Shown here piece by piece: positions 16,751 through 24,679 of a stretch of DNA of 64,000 bases. Made by a program: the position numbers and the translations under genes. Location of the stretch: positions 124,001 through 188,000 of the forward strand of contig JAXGPP010000008.1 of assembly GCA_040766885.1 (NCBI GenBank). The letters are read 5' to 3'. Every line of letters starts with the position of its first letter. Position 1 is the first letter of the stretch. This stretch comes from JAXGPP01 sp040766885 (lineage in GTDB: Bacteria; Planctomycetota; Planctomycetia; Pirellulales; Thermoguttaceae). The notes beneath the pieces are model-generated. The model was not told the DNA's origin, made no database searches, and was given only the letters and a program-made list of their open reading frames with translations.

Positions 16751-17755
16751 TCAGACCTCTTTGGCGTTAATCCACGACATCAGCCGGCGGAGATTCCGGC
16801 CGACCTGCTCGATCTCGTGCTCGCGCTCGCGGCGGCGAATCGCCTTGAATGCCGGCGCGTTGGCCTTGTTCTCCAGGATCCATTCCTTGGCGAACTGACC
16901 CGTGCAGATTTCCTCGAGGATCTTCTTCATTTCCGCCTTGGTTTCGGCGGTGATGATCCGCGGGCCACGCGTGTAGTCGCCGTACTCCGCCGTGTTCGAC
17001 ACGCTGTACCGCATGTAGTTGAGGCCGCCCTGGTAGAACAGGTCGACGATCAGCTTCAGCTCGTGCATGCACTCGAAGTAAGCCATCTCCGGCTGGTACC
17101 CGGCTTCGACCAGCGTCTCGTACGCCGCCTTCACCAGGGCGCTGACGCCGCCGCAAAGCACGACCTGCTCGCCGAACAGGTCGGTTTCCGTCTCCTCGGC
17201 AAACGTGGTCTCGATCACGCCGGCCCGCGTCCCGCCGATCCCCTTGGCGTAGGCCAGGGCGATGGCTTTGCTCTGCTCGCTCGCACCGTGTCCGAGGGCA
17301 ATGAGGCACGGAACGCCCGCGCCGCGGGCAAACTCCGAGCGGACGAGGTGGCCCGGGCCCTTCGGCGCCACCAGCACCGTGGCCACTCCCTTGGGAACCT
17401 CGAACTGGCCGAAATGAACGTTAAAACCATGCGAACAGACGATCACGTTGCCCGGCTGAAGGTTGTCGCGAACCTGGGTGCGGAAGATATCGGCCTGCAG
17501 CTCGTCAGGCAGCAGGATGGTGACGATATCGGCTTTCTTCACCGCCTCCGGGGTCGAGAGCGGCTGGAATCCATCCTTGACGGCCAAGGCGTGGTTGTCG
17601 GTGCCGGGCAGCTCGGCGACGATCACGGTGCAGCCGCTGTCGCGGAGGTTCTGGGCGTGAGCGTGTCCCTGGGAGCCGTACCCCAGAATGGCGATCGTCT
17701 TGCCCTTGAGCAACGACAGGTCGGCGTCTTGGTCGTAATAGATGGTGGCGGGCAT
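16751..17755 (-). CDS. ilvC: Ketol-acid reductoisomerase
   Basis: Converts acetolactate (or acetohydroxybutyrate) to the dihydroxy acid in valine, isoleucine and leucine synthesis, using NADPH and Mg2+. It is 334 aa, the usual length of the short class I enzyme. The N-terminal Rossmann motif is GYGSQGHAHAQNLRDSG, followed by the VTILLPDE and KGPGHLVR segments. The C-terminal knotted domain has the typical YFECMHELKLIVDL and SNTAEYGDY strings. The frame is open 47 codons further upstream, but the ATG at 17755 has AGGAG 7 nt upstream and begins with the family-typical MPATIYYDQDADLS. It follows ilvN by about 80 nt on the same strand; ilvB is not in the window. Confidence 0.97.
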   Translation of the reverse strand: MPATIYYDQDADLSLLKGKTIAILGYGSQGHAHAQNLRDSGCTVIVAELPGTDNHALAVKDGFQPLSTPEAVKKADIVTILLPDELQADIFRTQVRDNLQPGNVIVCSHGFNVHFGQFEVPKGVATVLVAPKGPGHLVRSEFARGAGVPCLIALGHGASEQSKAIALAYAKGIGGTRAGVIETTFAEETETDLFGEQVVLCGGVSALVKAAYETLVEAGYQPEMAYFECMHELKLIVDLFYQGGLNYMRYSVSNTAEYGDYTRGPRIITAETKAEMKKILEEICTGQFAKEWILENKANAPAFKAIRRREREHEIEQVGRNLRRLMSWINAKEV

Positions 17756-17837
17756 CGAGATGCTCCTGAAATAGAGGTTCGGGGGTTGAATCGTGATCAG
17801 CGGTCGCTCGCCGGCGCTCCCGCGCGGGCCCGGCAAT

Positions 17838-18350
17838 TCAGGCTTCAGAAGCCGTCTCGTCAACGGCCGGGGCGTGATTGCCGCGGACCATGGCAATCCG
17901 GCCCGTACGCGACAACTCGACGATTCCGAACGGCCGCATCAGCTCGATGAAGGCTTCGATCTTGCGCTCCTGGCCGCCGATTTCGATGATCACCGTTTCC
18001 GGCCCCACATCGACAATGCGGCCCCGGAACACATCGACCAGCTCGCGGATTTCGCTCCTTTTGCCGGGCGGCGACACCACTTTGATCAGCATCAGATCGC
18101 GCTCGACGTAGTCGCGGGCGCTGATGTCGTCCACGCGGACGACCGTCACGATCTTCTCGAGCTGCTTGCGAACCTGCTCCAGAACCGAGTCGTCGCCAAC
18201 GACCACGAAGGTCATCCGCGAGAGACGCGGGTCTTCGGTCTCACCCACTGCCAGGCTGTCGATGTTGTAGCCGCGCGAGGCCAGCATGCCCGAAATGTGC
18301 GACAGCACGCCGGGCACGTTGTGGACCACCGCCGAGAGAACGTGACGCAT
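17838..18350 (-). CDS. ilvN: Acetolactate synthase small (regulatory) subunit
   Basis: Regulatory subunit that activates the catalytic IlvB subunit and gives feedback inhibition by branched-chain amino acids. It is 170 aa, normal for the family. The N-terminal ACT domain shows HVLSAVVHNVPGVLSHISG and RGYNIDSLAVGETEDP. The second half has DLMLIKVVSPPGKRSEIREL followed by VDVGPETVIIEIGG. The ATG directly starts the ACT domain; no strong Shine-Dalgarno is visible. ilvC lies 80 nt downstream, so both are probably in one operon. The catalytic gene must be elsewhere. Confidence 0.95.
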   Translation of the reverse strand: MRHVLSAVVHNVPGVLSHISGMLASRGYNIDSLAVGETEDPRLSRMTFVVVGDDSVLEQVRKQLEKIVTVVRVDDISARDYVERDLMLIKVVSPPGKRSEIRELVDVFRGRIVDVGPETVIIEIGGQERKIEAFIELMRPFGIVELSRTGRIAMVRGNHAPAVDETASEA

Positions 18351-18701
18351 ACTAATCCCGTGGTTCCTGTGTTTGACTGTGAAACATCGCTAACTCCGTC
18401 GACCGGGAACATACTCTTCCCAGCCACCTTTACAGGCAACAGAGGGCTCCATGTTCCACAAAATAAAACCCCCATGGTACCCCCCGCTCTAGGCTGAGAC
18501 AAGGGGCGGGCGAAAAGGTTCGCCAACGCCGCAGGCTGGCCAATCGGGGGGAGGCGGCCGAACAAGCGTGTCACGGACAGGCCGGCCTGCACACACGAGG
18601 GATCCGACGGGCTCCACGCTTTGGACTACAATGGACCCCCAACCACCCGCAGCCAACCCGATCCCACGACCCAAGAGATCGCCCGCCGGAGACCTGCCGC
18701 C
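18351..18701. other. Intergenic region between divergent genes
   Basis: About 350 nt separate ilvN (-) and the secreted glycosidase-like gene (+). Promoters of both should lie here, but I could not pick out a good -35/-10 pair. No T-box or leucine-type leader peptide was recognised in front of ilvN. Confidence 0.3.
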
Positions 18702-19805
18702 ATGTATCGCACCGCCACGCTGTTTCTGGTTACCTTTCTGCTCCCCGCCCGGCACCTGCCGGCCGCCGACCCCCAACCGGTTTCCGGCGAGCAAATGCGG
18801 GCCGTTTACGAGGAGGTGAAGACGCCCTTCAAGTACGGTGTCATCCTGCGGCCGGCGGCGGGAAAAATGCTCGATTGCCCGACCGTCTTCCGCCACGGCG
18901 AGCGGTGGTACATGGTCTACATCCAATTGGAAAACGACCCAGTCGGCTACACGACGCAACTGGCCGCCAGTCCCGACCTGCTCCACTGGACCCCGCTCGG
19001 CACGATCTTGCCGCGCGGTCCCGCCGGGTCCTGGGATAGCTGCCAGGCGGCCGGCGGCATTGCGCTGGCCGACCCGGCCTGGGGCGGCGGCAGTCGCCTC
19101 GAGAAACACGATGGACGCTACTGGCTCTCCTACCTGGGCGGTTCCCTGCCGGGTTACGAGACGCCGCCGCTGGCCATCAGCCTGGCGTCAACCGAAGATC
19201 CGTCTGCCGCCGCAACCTGGCAGCGGCTTCCCGCCCCGGTGCTCGCGCCGTCCGATTCCGACGCCCGGCCCTTCGAACGCGATACGCTCTTCAAGAGCCA
19301 CATCATCCACGATCCCGACCGCACGCTCGATGCGCCCTACGTCATGTTCTACAACGCCCGCGCTCCGGCTGACAGCGAACGGATCGGCATCGCCGTGTCG
19401 AACGATTTGCGGCACTGGAAGCGCCACTGCCCCGACCATGTGCTCGAAAACCCGCCGCCTCCCGGCGGGCGGCCCGGCATCAGCGGCGACCCGCAAGTGG
19501 TGCGGATCGGCGACTTGTGGGTGATGTTCTACTTCGGCGCGTTCTGGAGACCCGGCGCATTCGACACGTTTGCCTGCTCCCGCGACCTCGTCCACTGGAC
19601 AAAGTGGACGGGCCCCGACCTGGTAAGTTCCTCGGAGCCCTGGGACAAGACCTATGCCCACAAGCCGTGGGTGTTGAAGCACGACGACGTGGTCTACCAC
19701 TTCTACTGCGCTGTGGGCGACCAGGGACGCGTCATCGCTCTGGCCACCTCGGCCCCGCCCGGCGGCCAGCAGCCCGATGCGCCCCCGCCCGGCACGGGCA
19801 AGTAG
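18702..19805 (+). CDS. Secreted five-bladed-propeller glycosidase-like protein (GH43/GH130 superfamily)
   Basis: A 367-aa protein with a Sec signal peptide (hydrophobic TATLFLVTFLLPARHLPAAD). The mature part has repeated GH43/GH130/GH32-like strand motifs: DCPTVFRHGERWYMVYI, ASPDLLHWTPLG, DAPYVMFYNA, SNDLRHWKRH and GDPQVVRIGDLWVMFYFG. Such folds cleave or phosphorolyse plant and algal glycans, with Asp/Glu catalytic residues; I cannot assign the exact family. The frame is open 27 codons further upstream, but the ATG at 18702 starts the signal peptide and has GGAG about 11 nt before it. It is convergent with the aldo/keto reductase downstream. Confidence 0.8.
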   Translation: MYRTATLFLVTFLLPARHLPAADPQPVSGEQMRAVYEEVKTPFKYGVILRPAAGKMLDCPTVFRHGERWYMVYIQLENDPVGYTTQLAASPDLLHWTPLGTILPRGPAGSWDSCQAAGGIALADPAWGGGSRLEKHDGRYWLSYLGGSLPGYETPPLAISLASTEDPSAAATWQRLPAPVLAPSDSDARPFERDTLFKSHIIHDPDRTLDAPYVMFYNARAPADSERIGIAVSNDLRHWKRHCPDHVLENPPPPGGRPGISGDPQVVRIGDLWVMFYFGAFWRPGAFDTFACSRDLVHWTKWTGPDLVSSSEPWDKTYAHKPWVLKHDDVVYHFYCAVGDQGRVIALATSAPPGGQQPDAPPPGTGK

Positions 19806-19829
19806 GCCGTTGAGAGTCAACGAACTCGC

Positions 19830-19846
19830 CTTTCGCTCGGCGAAAG
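19830..19846. terminator. Hairpin between convergent genes
   Basis: CTTTCGC and GCGAAAG form a perfect 7-bp stem with a 3-nt loop, 25 nt after the glycosidase-like gene stop. There is no clear T-run, so this is a possible bidirectional terminator only. Confidence 0.3.
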
Positions 19847-19914
19847 TACCTCCTTTCGCAAAGCGCAGAACGGTCCTGTAGGCAACTTGTTCCTCTGCAC
19901 CGCCCCGCGCCGTG

Positions 19915-20823
19915 TCAGGCCGCGGTGACCTGGCTCATGTGTTCGAGCGTGTCGTCAACCTCCTCCGTATTGAGCATGCCAACGGTGATCGCATCGACCA
20001 GGTCGTTGCGGAAGACGTATTGCAGCGACGCAGCTTTCTCTTCCGGCTTGATGAGTTTGCCGGCACCGAAGATCTTCATCCCCACGATCGCTTTGCCATT
20101 CTGGCGCGCCTGTTTCAGCACCGCGCTCACCTCTTCCACCGAGGCGTCGCACGAGTATTCCTTGCCGCCCTTGTGGTTGATGCGGGCAAAGATCACGTCG
20201 ACCCACGGATGCTCCGCCGCCACCTTCAGCGCGCCGAAATCGTGGCACGATACGCCCACCGCCCGCACGGCTCCCTTGCCCTTCATCTCCGACAGTTCAT
20301 CACGGATCCGCTCGTACTCCGTCGGCCACTGGTCGTTGAGCATGCAGTGAATCAGGCAGACGTCGATCCGCTCGACGGCCAGTTCCTGCCGGAAGCGGTC
20401 GATCTCCTGCGTGGCGCCACCGGAGGGTGTGACCCAATTCTCCTTCCGCGGCCAGATCTTGCTCAACAACACGTACTTGTCGCGCGGCAGCCCTTTGACC
20501 ACGTCCTTCACGAACGGATGCGACCCGTAGAGGTCGGCCATGTCGATGAACGTCACGCCCTGGTCGAGACTGTGATGGAGCAGCCGGTCAAACGCCGCTT
20601 TCCCCTGTCGCGTGTGTGCCGACGAATGGTTGTAGCCGTTGAAGCCCGTCCCCTGAGCAAGCCGCGAAACCCTAATCCCCGTCTTTCCCAGCGGAACGAT
20701 GTCGCTCCCCAGAAAGCCTTCCACGGCCGTCGCCGGTGCGGCGTGCAGCAAACCGGGCATGGCCATCAGGCCCGCGCCGGCGATCGAAGTCTTGAGAAAC
20801 TGACGGCGGTGACAATGCCTCAT
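19915..20823 (-). CDS. Tat-exported aldo/keto reductase
   Basis: NAD(P)H-dependent oxidoreductase of 302 aa with a TIM-barrel AKR fold. It begins MRHCHRRQFLKTSIAGAG, a twin-arginine signal, with cleavage expected near LLHAAPATA, so the folded cofactor-bound enzyme is probably exported. AKR motifs are present: VTFIDMADLYGSHPFV (Asp and Tyr), YVLLSKIWPR (Lys) and IDVCLIHCM (His). The usual 4Fe-4S C-terminal domain of some AKR families is absent. AGGAG lies 7 nt before the ATG. It is isolated between a convergent gene and the candidate ncRNA region. Substrate unknown. Confidence 0.87.
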   Translation of the reverse strand: MRHCHRRQFLKTSIAGAGLMAMPGLLHAAPATAVEGFLGSDIVPLGKTGIRVSRLAQGTGFNGYNHSSAHTRQGKAAFDRLLHHSLDQGVTFIDMADLYGSHPFVKDVVKGLPRDKYVLLSKIWPRKENWVTPSGGATQEIDRFRQELAVERIDVCLIHCMLNDQWPTEYERIRDELSEMKGKGAVRAVGVSCHDFGALKVAAEHPWVDVIFARINHKGGKEYSCDASVEEVSAVLKQARQNGKAIVGMKIFGAGKLIKPEEKAASLQYVFRNDLVDAITVGMLNTEEVDDTLEHMSQVTAA

Positions 20824-21076
20824 GACAGCGCTCCTGTCGATGGTGTTCTCGTGATAAAGTTGCGGCGCCCGCCATCCGCGGGCGCCCGCCTGCGGCGGCT
20901 TCTCCGCCTTCCTCGAATTGTCGGCGGAAAAGCACTCTCCATTTTACACGAACCCCTCCCCCAAAACAGCGTTTCTTGCCCGGCGGCGCCCACTCCCGAC
21001 GCCGTACCCTGCGGCGCAGCCGGCCCGCGGCGGGACAAGCCGGACCGGCCCATGATGGACCGCGAAAAAAACGCCC

Positions 21077-21105
21077 TTGACCCATTTTGGACGATCCCGT
21101 ATCCT
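21077..21105 (+). promoter_or_regulatory. Strong candidate sigma70 promoter
   Basis: TTGACC at 21077-21082 and TATCCT at 21100-21105 are separated by exactly 17 bp, with an A-tract (seven As) just upstream at 21065-21071. Transcription would begin near 21112. No gene starts nearby, so the promoter probably serves the candidate RNA ending at 21481. Confidence 0.6.
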
Positions 21106-21111
21106 CCCGAC

Positions 21112-21481
21112 CCATACGAGGCACGGAGCACTGGCCTTGGGCCGGTGATCAAGAGTTTCGGGTGGATTGGGAACGAGGGTCAGCCCGGTTTCCCGATCGC
21201 CAGCGTTGGCATCGTCCCGCGCTTAACCTCGGAACCAATAGACTTTCCTGCATCCACGTGGATGGGGTCCGCACCTGGGCCGGCGCGAAAGCGGCGTGCC
21301 TGCGGACCACGGAGCGCGTCACCGCAAGCATGGAGGCGAGCGGAGCGCTTCGAAACAACGTCAGGCAGCCAAGCTGCCCGTGGCGCCGTCCCCCAGGGTC
21401 GCGCTGCGCCGATCCAATCGCTCCCGGAATAGCAAGTGTCCTCTGCCCCCCTGGGACGCGGCCTTTCCGGGGGCTTTTTTT
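21112..21481 (+). ncRNA. Candidate structured non-coding RNA of about 370 nt
   Basis: The stretch is bounded by a near-consensus promoter and an intrinsic terminator with seven Ts, and holds no convincing gene. It can fold locally: CACTGGCC/GGCCGGTG at 21129-21147 (8 bp, 3-nt loop), GGCAGC/GCTGCC at 21364-21378, and the terminator hairpin. The length is in the range of RNase P RNA and tmRNA, but I do not see the RNase P core (GAGGAAAGTCC, ACAGAA) or the tmRNA ends. An alternative is a long leader with attenuator for the small gene at 21615. Confidence 0.5.
21445..21481 (+). terminator. Intrinsic terminator without a preceding gene
   Basis: GCCCCC at 21445-21450 pairs with GGGGGC at 21469-21474, followed directly by seven Ts. 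The nearest upstream gene is on the other strand, which makes this the 3' end of an RNA or an attenuator for the gene at 21615. Confidence 0.6.
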
Positions 21482-21614
21482 GCGCGCGCCGGCAGGCGCC
21501 GCGCCATCGACTTCTTGTCGCCACCCGGCGATAATCTCCTGGCGACGCCGCAAGCACGACGCATTTCACCAGGTTTCAGTACCGCGGCGCCGGCTCTTGA
21601 GGAACAGGTGCACT

Positions 21615-21908
21615 ATGAAGGCCGAAGTGGAGCTGCCCAAAGCGTTTTCGGTCCGCGACGACCACGAGTTCTTTCCCTTCCGGCACCTTGTGGCCCGGCT
21701 CAATCCCAAGCTCACCGTGGTCCAGGTTGCCACCGGTCGGCACATCAACGGTGGTTGCACGGTCTTCTGGGGACTGATCTACCTGGAAGGGCACCCGCCG
21801 ACACGACGCGAGGTCGAGGCGGCGCTCAAGGATGCCGGTTTCGACTTCACGCACAACGTGCTCATTCAAGCGTCCAACTTCTGGTCGAGCGACGAAAAGA
21901 AGGAATGA
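21615..21908 (+). CDS. Small conserved-looking protein of unknown function
   Basis: A 97-aa protein, MKAEVELPKAFSVRDDHEFF onwards, with mixed alpha/beta character and no signal peptide. It has a central hydrophobic beta-type stretch (GGCTVFWGLIYLEG), a charged helix (RREVEAALKDAGF) and a Lys/Glu-rich end. I do not recognise a family. The frame is open for 176 codons upstream, but those would cross the terminator and have no protein character; the ATG at 21615 has AGGA 12 nt upstream. It lies 133 nt after the intrinsic terminator. Confidence 0.55.
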   Translation: MKAEVELPKAFSVRDDHEFFPFRHLVARLNPKLTVVQVATGRHINGGCTVFWGLIYLEGHPPTRREVEAALKDAGFDFTHNVLIQASNFWSSDEKKE

Positions 21909-22073
21909 CCGGATCGTCTTGGATCCGGTCGCCCGGTCCCCGCACGGGCACAATCGCATGCCGCGGCGCAACGACCGTGGCAACCCCGCGCGGAAGTCCG
22001 GAAATGACCCGACCCAACGGCTGGCAAGCGGTGCGTTCCGCAGCAACCGACTCGCAATCTGGCATTTGCTTTG

Positions 22074-22116
22074 AAAAAACGCTGGCAGGCCTCCCCGCTG
22101 CGGGAAGACCTGCCAG
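22074..22116 (-). terminator. Intrinsic terminator of the DUF1559/lipoprotein pair
   Basis: Read on the minus strand, CTGGCAGG and CCTGCCAG form a perfect 8-bp stem enclosing a smaller CCCG/CGGG hairpin, and six Ts follow two nt later. It lies about 50 nt after the lipoprotein stop codon. Confidence 0.75.
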
Positions 22117-22167
22117 TCGTCGGCGCAATTCCTCCGCCGGCGATGCCGGTGGCGGTCGCAGCCCGGA

Positions 22168-22395
22168 CTACTCTTCCGGAGCCTTCTCCGCTTGCTCCTG
22201 CTTCTCCGCCGGCTTGTTGGCCACGGGCCTCGTCCGGCTGGGTTTCTCCTTGGGATTCGTCGACTGCATCTGGCTGATCACCGCGTTCGGATCACTGGTG
22301 CCGGGTGAGGGCGCTTTGCGCCCCTCGAAACCGTCGCCACAACCGGACACTGCGGCCAGCAAGAGCGCCGCCATAGACAACAACGCGTATCGCAT
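22168..22395 (-). CDS. Small lipoprotein paired with DUF1559 protein
   Basis: A 75-aa predicted lipoprotein. A hydrophobic signal (RYALLSMAALLLAAVSGC) ends in a lipobox with Cys19. The mature part is a short, low-complexity Lys/Glu/Pro/Ala-rich tail (EKPSRTRPVANKPAEKQEQ), probably unfolded and facing the periplasm. GGAGG lies 8 nt upstream of the ATG. It follows the DUF1559 gene by 14 nt on the same strand, and a strong terminator comes after it, so the two form a unit. Function unknown. Confidence 0.78.
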   Translation of the reverse strand: MRYALLSMAALLLAAVSGCGDGFEGRKAPSPGTSDPNAVISQMQSTNPKEKPSRTRPVANKPAEKQEQAEKAPEE

Positions 22396-22409
22396 GGCAT
22401 GTTCCTCCG

Positions 22410-23522
22410 CTAGTCGACCGATTCAAACGACGCGCCGTCGCGCTTGCCGTTGAGAAATGCCCACGCCGACCACGTGATCGTCTCCTTGATCTGCCGCACC
22501 GAACCGTCGGCGTAGAGCACGTTGATCAGCCCGGGATGGAAGCTGCTCGGACCGGTCCATTCGGTGTTCGGCCCCCAGCCCGACAGATAGACGGGTTGGA
22601 ACACGTAGGGCCCGCCTGATCGCGGATCGAGGTTCTCCCAGAAACCCACCGACGGTCGCTCGCCGTCGGGCCGCGTGTAGCGGAGGTCGCCCTGGTAGAA
22701 CTCACAGCAAGTGCCGCGGTACCCCAGCGCCAAAAACGCCGGCCGCACGACCGCCTCGAGGTCGGCCAGGCGCGGCACGCCCGTGCCACAGGTCCAGATC
22801 GAACGTGGCAGGTCGGCGATTGGCTTGAACCCGGTCGAGTTCACCTCCGCCACCATGATCGTCGAGGAGGTGCCGTCCGTGATGTCCGACAGCTTGGTGG
22901 TGTGTTCGTCGGAGAAAACACCGCTCAATTCGCGGCCGATGATCTCGGGAAACTCCTCGCAGAGAAGCACCGTCCGGTCCCACGGTCCGGCCTTCGGCCA
23001 CCAATGATAGCCGTTGTTGCCGGCGTAGTTGGTCAGGCCGAGCAGGAACTGGGGAGGCGCCCCCATCTCGCGGACCATGTCGGCCCCAGACCGCCAGTTG
23101 GGTTCCGAGGGGCAGACAAGGGTCGGCACTTGCTGTTGGGCGAACGGAATCGCCTCGTTGAAGTTGCCGTCGAGATCGACGTCCCACAGGTCCCACACCG
23201 GGAAATCCGTCCGCATCCGATCGTACAGGTTCCTTTGCTCCAGGTACGGCAGGATCTTGGTCATCCAGGTGTGGTGATACGGCTGTTGGGGATACGGCGT
23301 TGCGCCGTTGCCCCAGATCATGCCCGGCGGCAGGGTCTTGTACGAATCCTCATAGTTAAGCAGAGCCAGGCCGATCTGCTTCATGTTGTTGGAGCACGAT
23401 GTGCGCCGGGCCGCCTCCCGGGCCTGCTGCACAGCCGGCAACAACAACATGATGAGGATGCTGATGATGGCCACCACCACCAGCAACTCCACAAGTGTGA
23501 ACGCACGACGTGAACGTCTCAT
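22410..23522 (-). CDS. DUF1559 pilin-like protein
   Basis: A 370-aa protein with leader MRRSRRA followed by FTLVELLVVVAIISILIMLL, a type IV pilin-like helix. The -1 residue of the prepilin site is Ala, not Gly. The DUF1559 domain starts with QQAREAARRTSC and ALLNYEDSYKTLPPG and ends with SSFHPGLINVLYADGS (H-x9-DG motif). Predicted to sit in the inner membrane and extend outward. The frame is open 59 codons further upstream; the ATG at 23522 is chosen because GGAGG lies 5 nt before it and the leader begins there. It is paired with the following lipoprotein gene and is a distant paralogue of the 4274 gene. Confidence 0.93.
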   Translation of the reverse strand: MRRSRRAFTLVELLVVVAIISILIMLLLPAVQQAREAARRTSCSNNMKQIGLALLNYEDSYKTLPPGMIWGNGATPYPQQPYHHTWMTKILPYLEQRNLYDRMRTDFPVWDLWDVDLDGNFNEAIPFAQQQVPTLVCPSEPNWRSGADMVREMGAPPQFLLGLTNYAGNNGYHWWPKAGPWDRTVLLCEEFPEIIGRELSGVFSDEHTTKLSDITDGTSSTIMVAEVNSTGFKPIADLPRSIWTCGTGVPRLADLEAVVRPAFLALGYRGTCCEFYQGDLRYTRPDGERPSVGFWENLDPRSGGPYVFQPVYLSGWGPNTEWTGPSSFHPGLINVLYADGSVRQIKETITWSAWAFLNGKRDGASFESVD

Positions 23523-24208
23523 GACGTCCTCCCTTGTACCAGGGTGAAGATGGAAAAAACACCGATAAGGCCGTCGGCCGCGGGACATGCACCGCCGGGA
23601 GTAAGGCGGTGACGCCCGGGGCCGTCTCACCCAGGACTTGCTGAACTGTGCATTGGCAGCGAGCGCGCTGCAACGCGGCGGAACCGAAATGAAAGGCATA
23701 AGCCGTCGCCCGCGAGCTCGCCGACAACGCCAATACTATTGTTCTCGATAGCGCGGTGCGAGCCGGCCCGGCAACGCGGGCGCGCGGGGACTCGACTATC
23801 AACCGCCGGGGCCCCTTCAGGGGCAAACACTCGCAACCGCCGCTTAACGCCGCCCGCGTGAAGACTCTCGCCATTCACATGGCGGACGATTCAGTTCACA
23901 AGATCGTACTGGCGGCAACCACGCGCCCGAAAAACCGCAAGGGCGCTTTCCCAAACCGTCCTTCCGTCGCGGTCGGCTCCGCACGGCACGCGATGTCAGG
24001 CGGCCCGCCGCCAACAATCGCCGTCGGTCTGAAACGAGAGCTGATTCGGCCCGGAGCAAATCACGGGTGCAAACTCGACCCCGTCCTTGTTTCAGAGCCT
24101 CAATCCCCGGTCCGTGCTTGTGATCTTATCAGGCCGCCCACCGCTATGCAATCAGAAGCAATGGGGGGTACCAATTCAATACCCGGCCGGGCATAAACCG
24201 TCCCGCTG
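23523..24208. other. Gene-free stretch of about 690 nt
   Basis: No reading frame here has protein character on either strand, and no tRNA-like or repeat structure was recognised. It must contain the promoter of the DUF1559/lipoprotein unit. Confidence 0.35.
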
Positions 24209-24484
24209 CTACCCCATTTGGCTGGGCCGGCAAACCGGGACACTGTATGCCAAGGGGAAAGACGCCCGTAATCCACCATCGTCGATCGCGGCCAGAATAC
24301 GGATATCTCCCTCCGGTTTGGCATCCCAGATCGCCTCGAGTTCGAGCTGATACCGCGTTCCCGAGCAGCCGAGGCGCTGCTCGTGGTGCGACTGGCCCAA
24401 CTGCCCGCGGAGCTCGCCGTACGGCCTCCGTCGCCACTGTGCAAGCTCCCGGAGCATCAGCCACTTGGCCTCGGTGCGGTTCAT
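24209..24484 (-). CDS. Small conserved protein (SGTxYQ...IDDGG family)
   Basis: A 91-aa cytoplasmic protein: a helical N-terminus with MNRTEAKWLMLRELAQWRR followed by a beta domain with CSGTRYQLELEAIWDAKP and ILAAIDDGGLRASFPL. I recall a planctomycete/cyanobacterial family of small proteins with the same GPSGTxYQIE...W...IDDGGxRAFxPL pattern, whose function is unknown. The ATG at 24484 starts the helical part; a GAGG lies about 13 nt upstream. The protein-like character and the match to that pattern argue for a real gene, although it is single and divergent from the GNAT gene. Confidence 0.65.
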   Translation of the reverse strand: MNRTEAKWLMLRELAQWRRRPYGELRGQLGQSHHEQRLGCSGTRYQLELEAIWDAKPEGDIRILAAIDDGGLRASFPLAYSVPVCRPSQMG

Positions 24485-24679
24485 CGGAAGTCGGCCTCGC
24501 TGCGGGATCTCGGCCCTGTTGTCCTGCTACCACAAGCCTATCTCGCAGAATGGCACTCTGCTGGCCCGCAGGGCAATCGACTATCGGTTGCCCGCTACCC
24601 CGCATTCGCCTGGCCGACGATAATGGCCCAATCGCCGCAATACCGGCTCACCACCCCGACATCCCGAATCGATATCACC

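Noticed and set aside
21112..21481. Identity of the candidate RNA as RNase P RNA, tmRNA or SRP RNA
   Set aside because: The size fits the first two, but the universally conserved core strings of each (GAGGAAAGTCC, the tmRNA ends, GGAAGGAAGCA) are not present.
21087..21614. N-terminal extension of the small gene at 21615
   Set aside because: The frame is open, but it would cross the promoter's -10 side, the hairpins and the terminator, and its composition is not protein-like.
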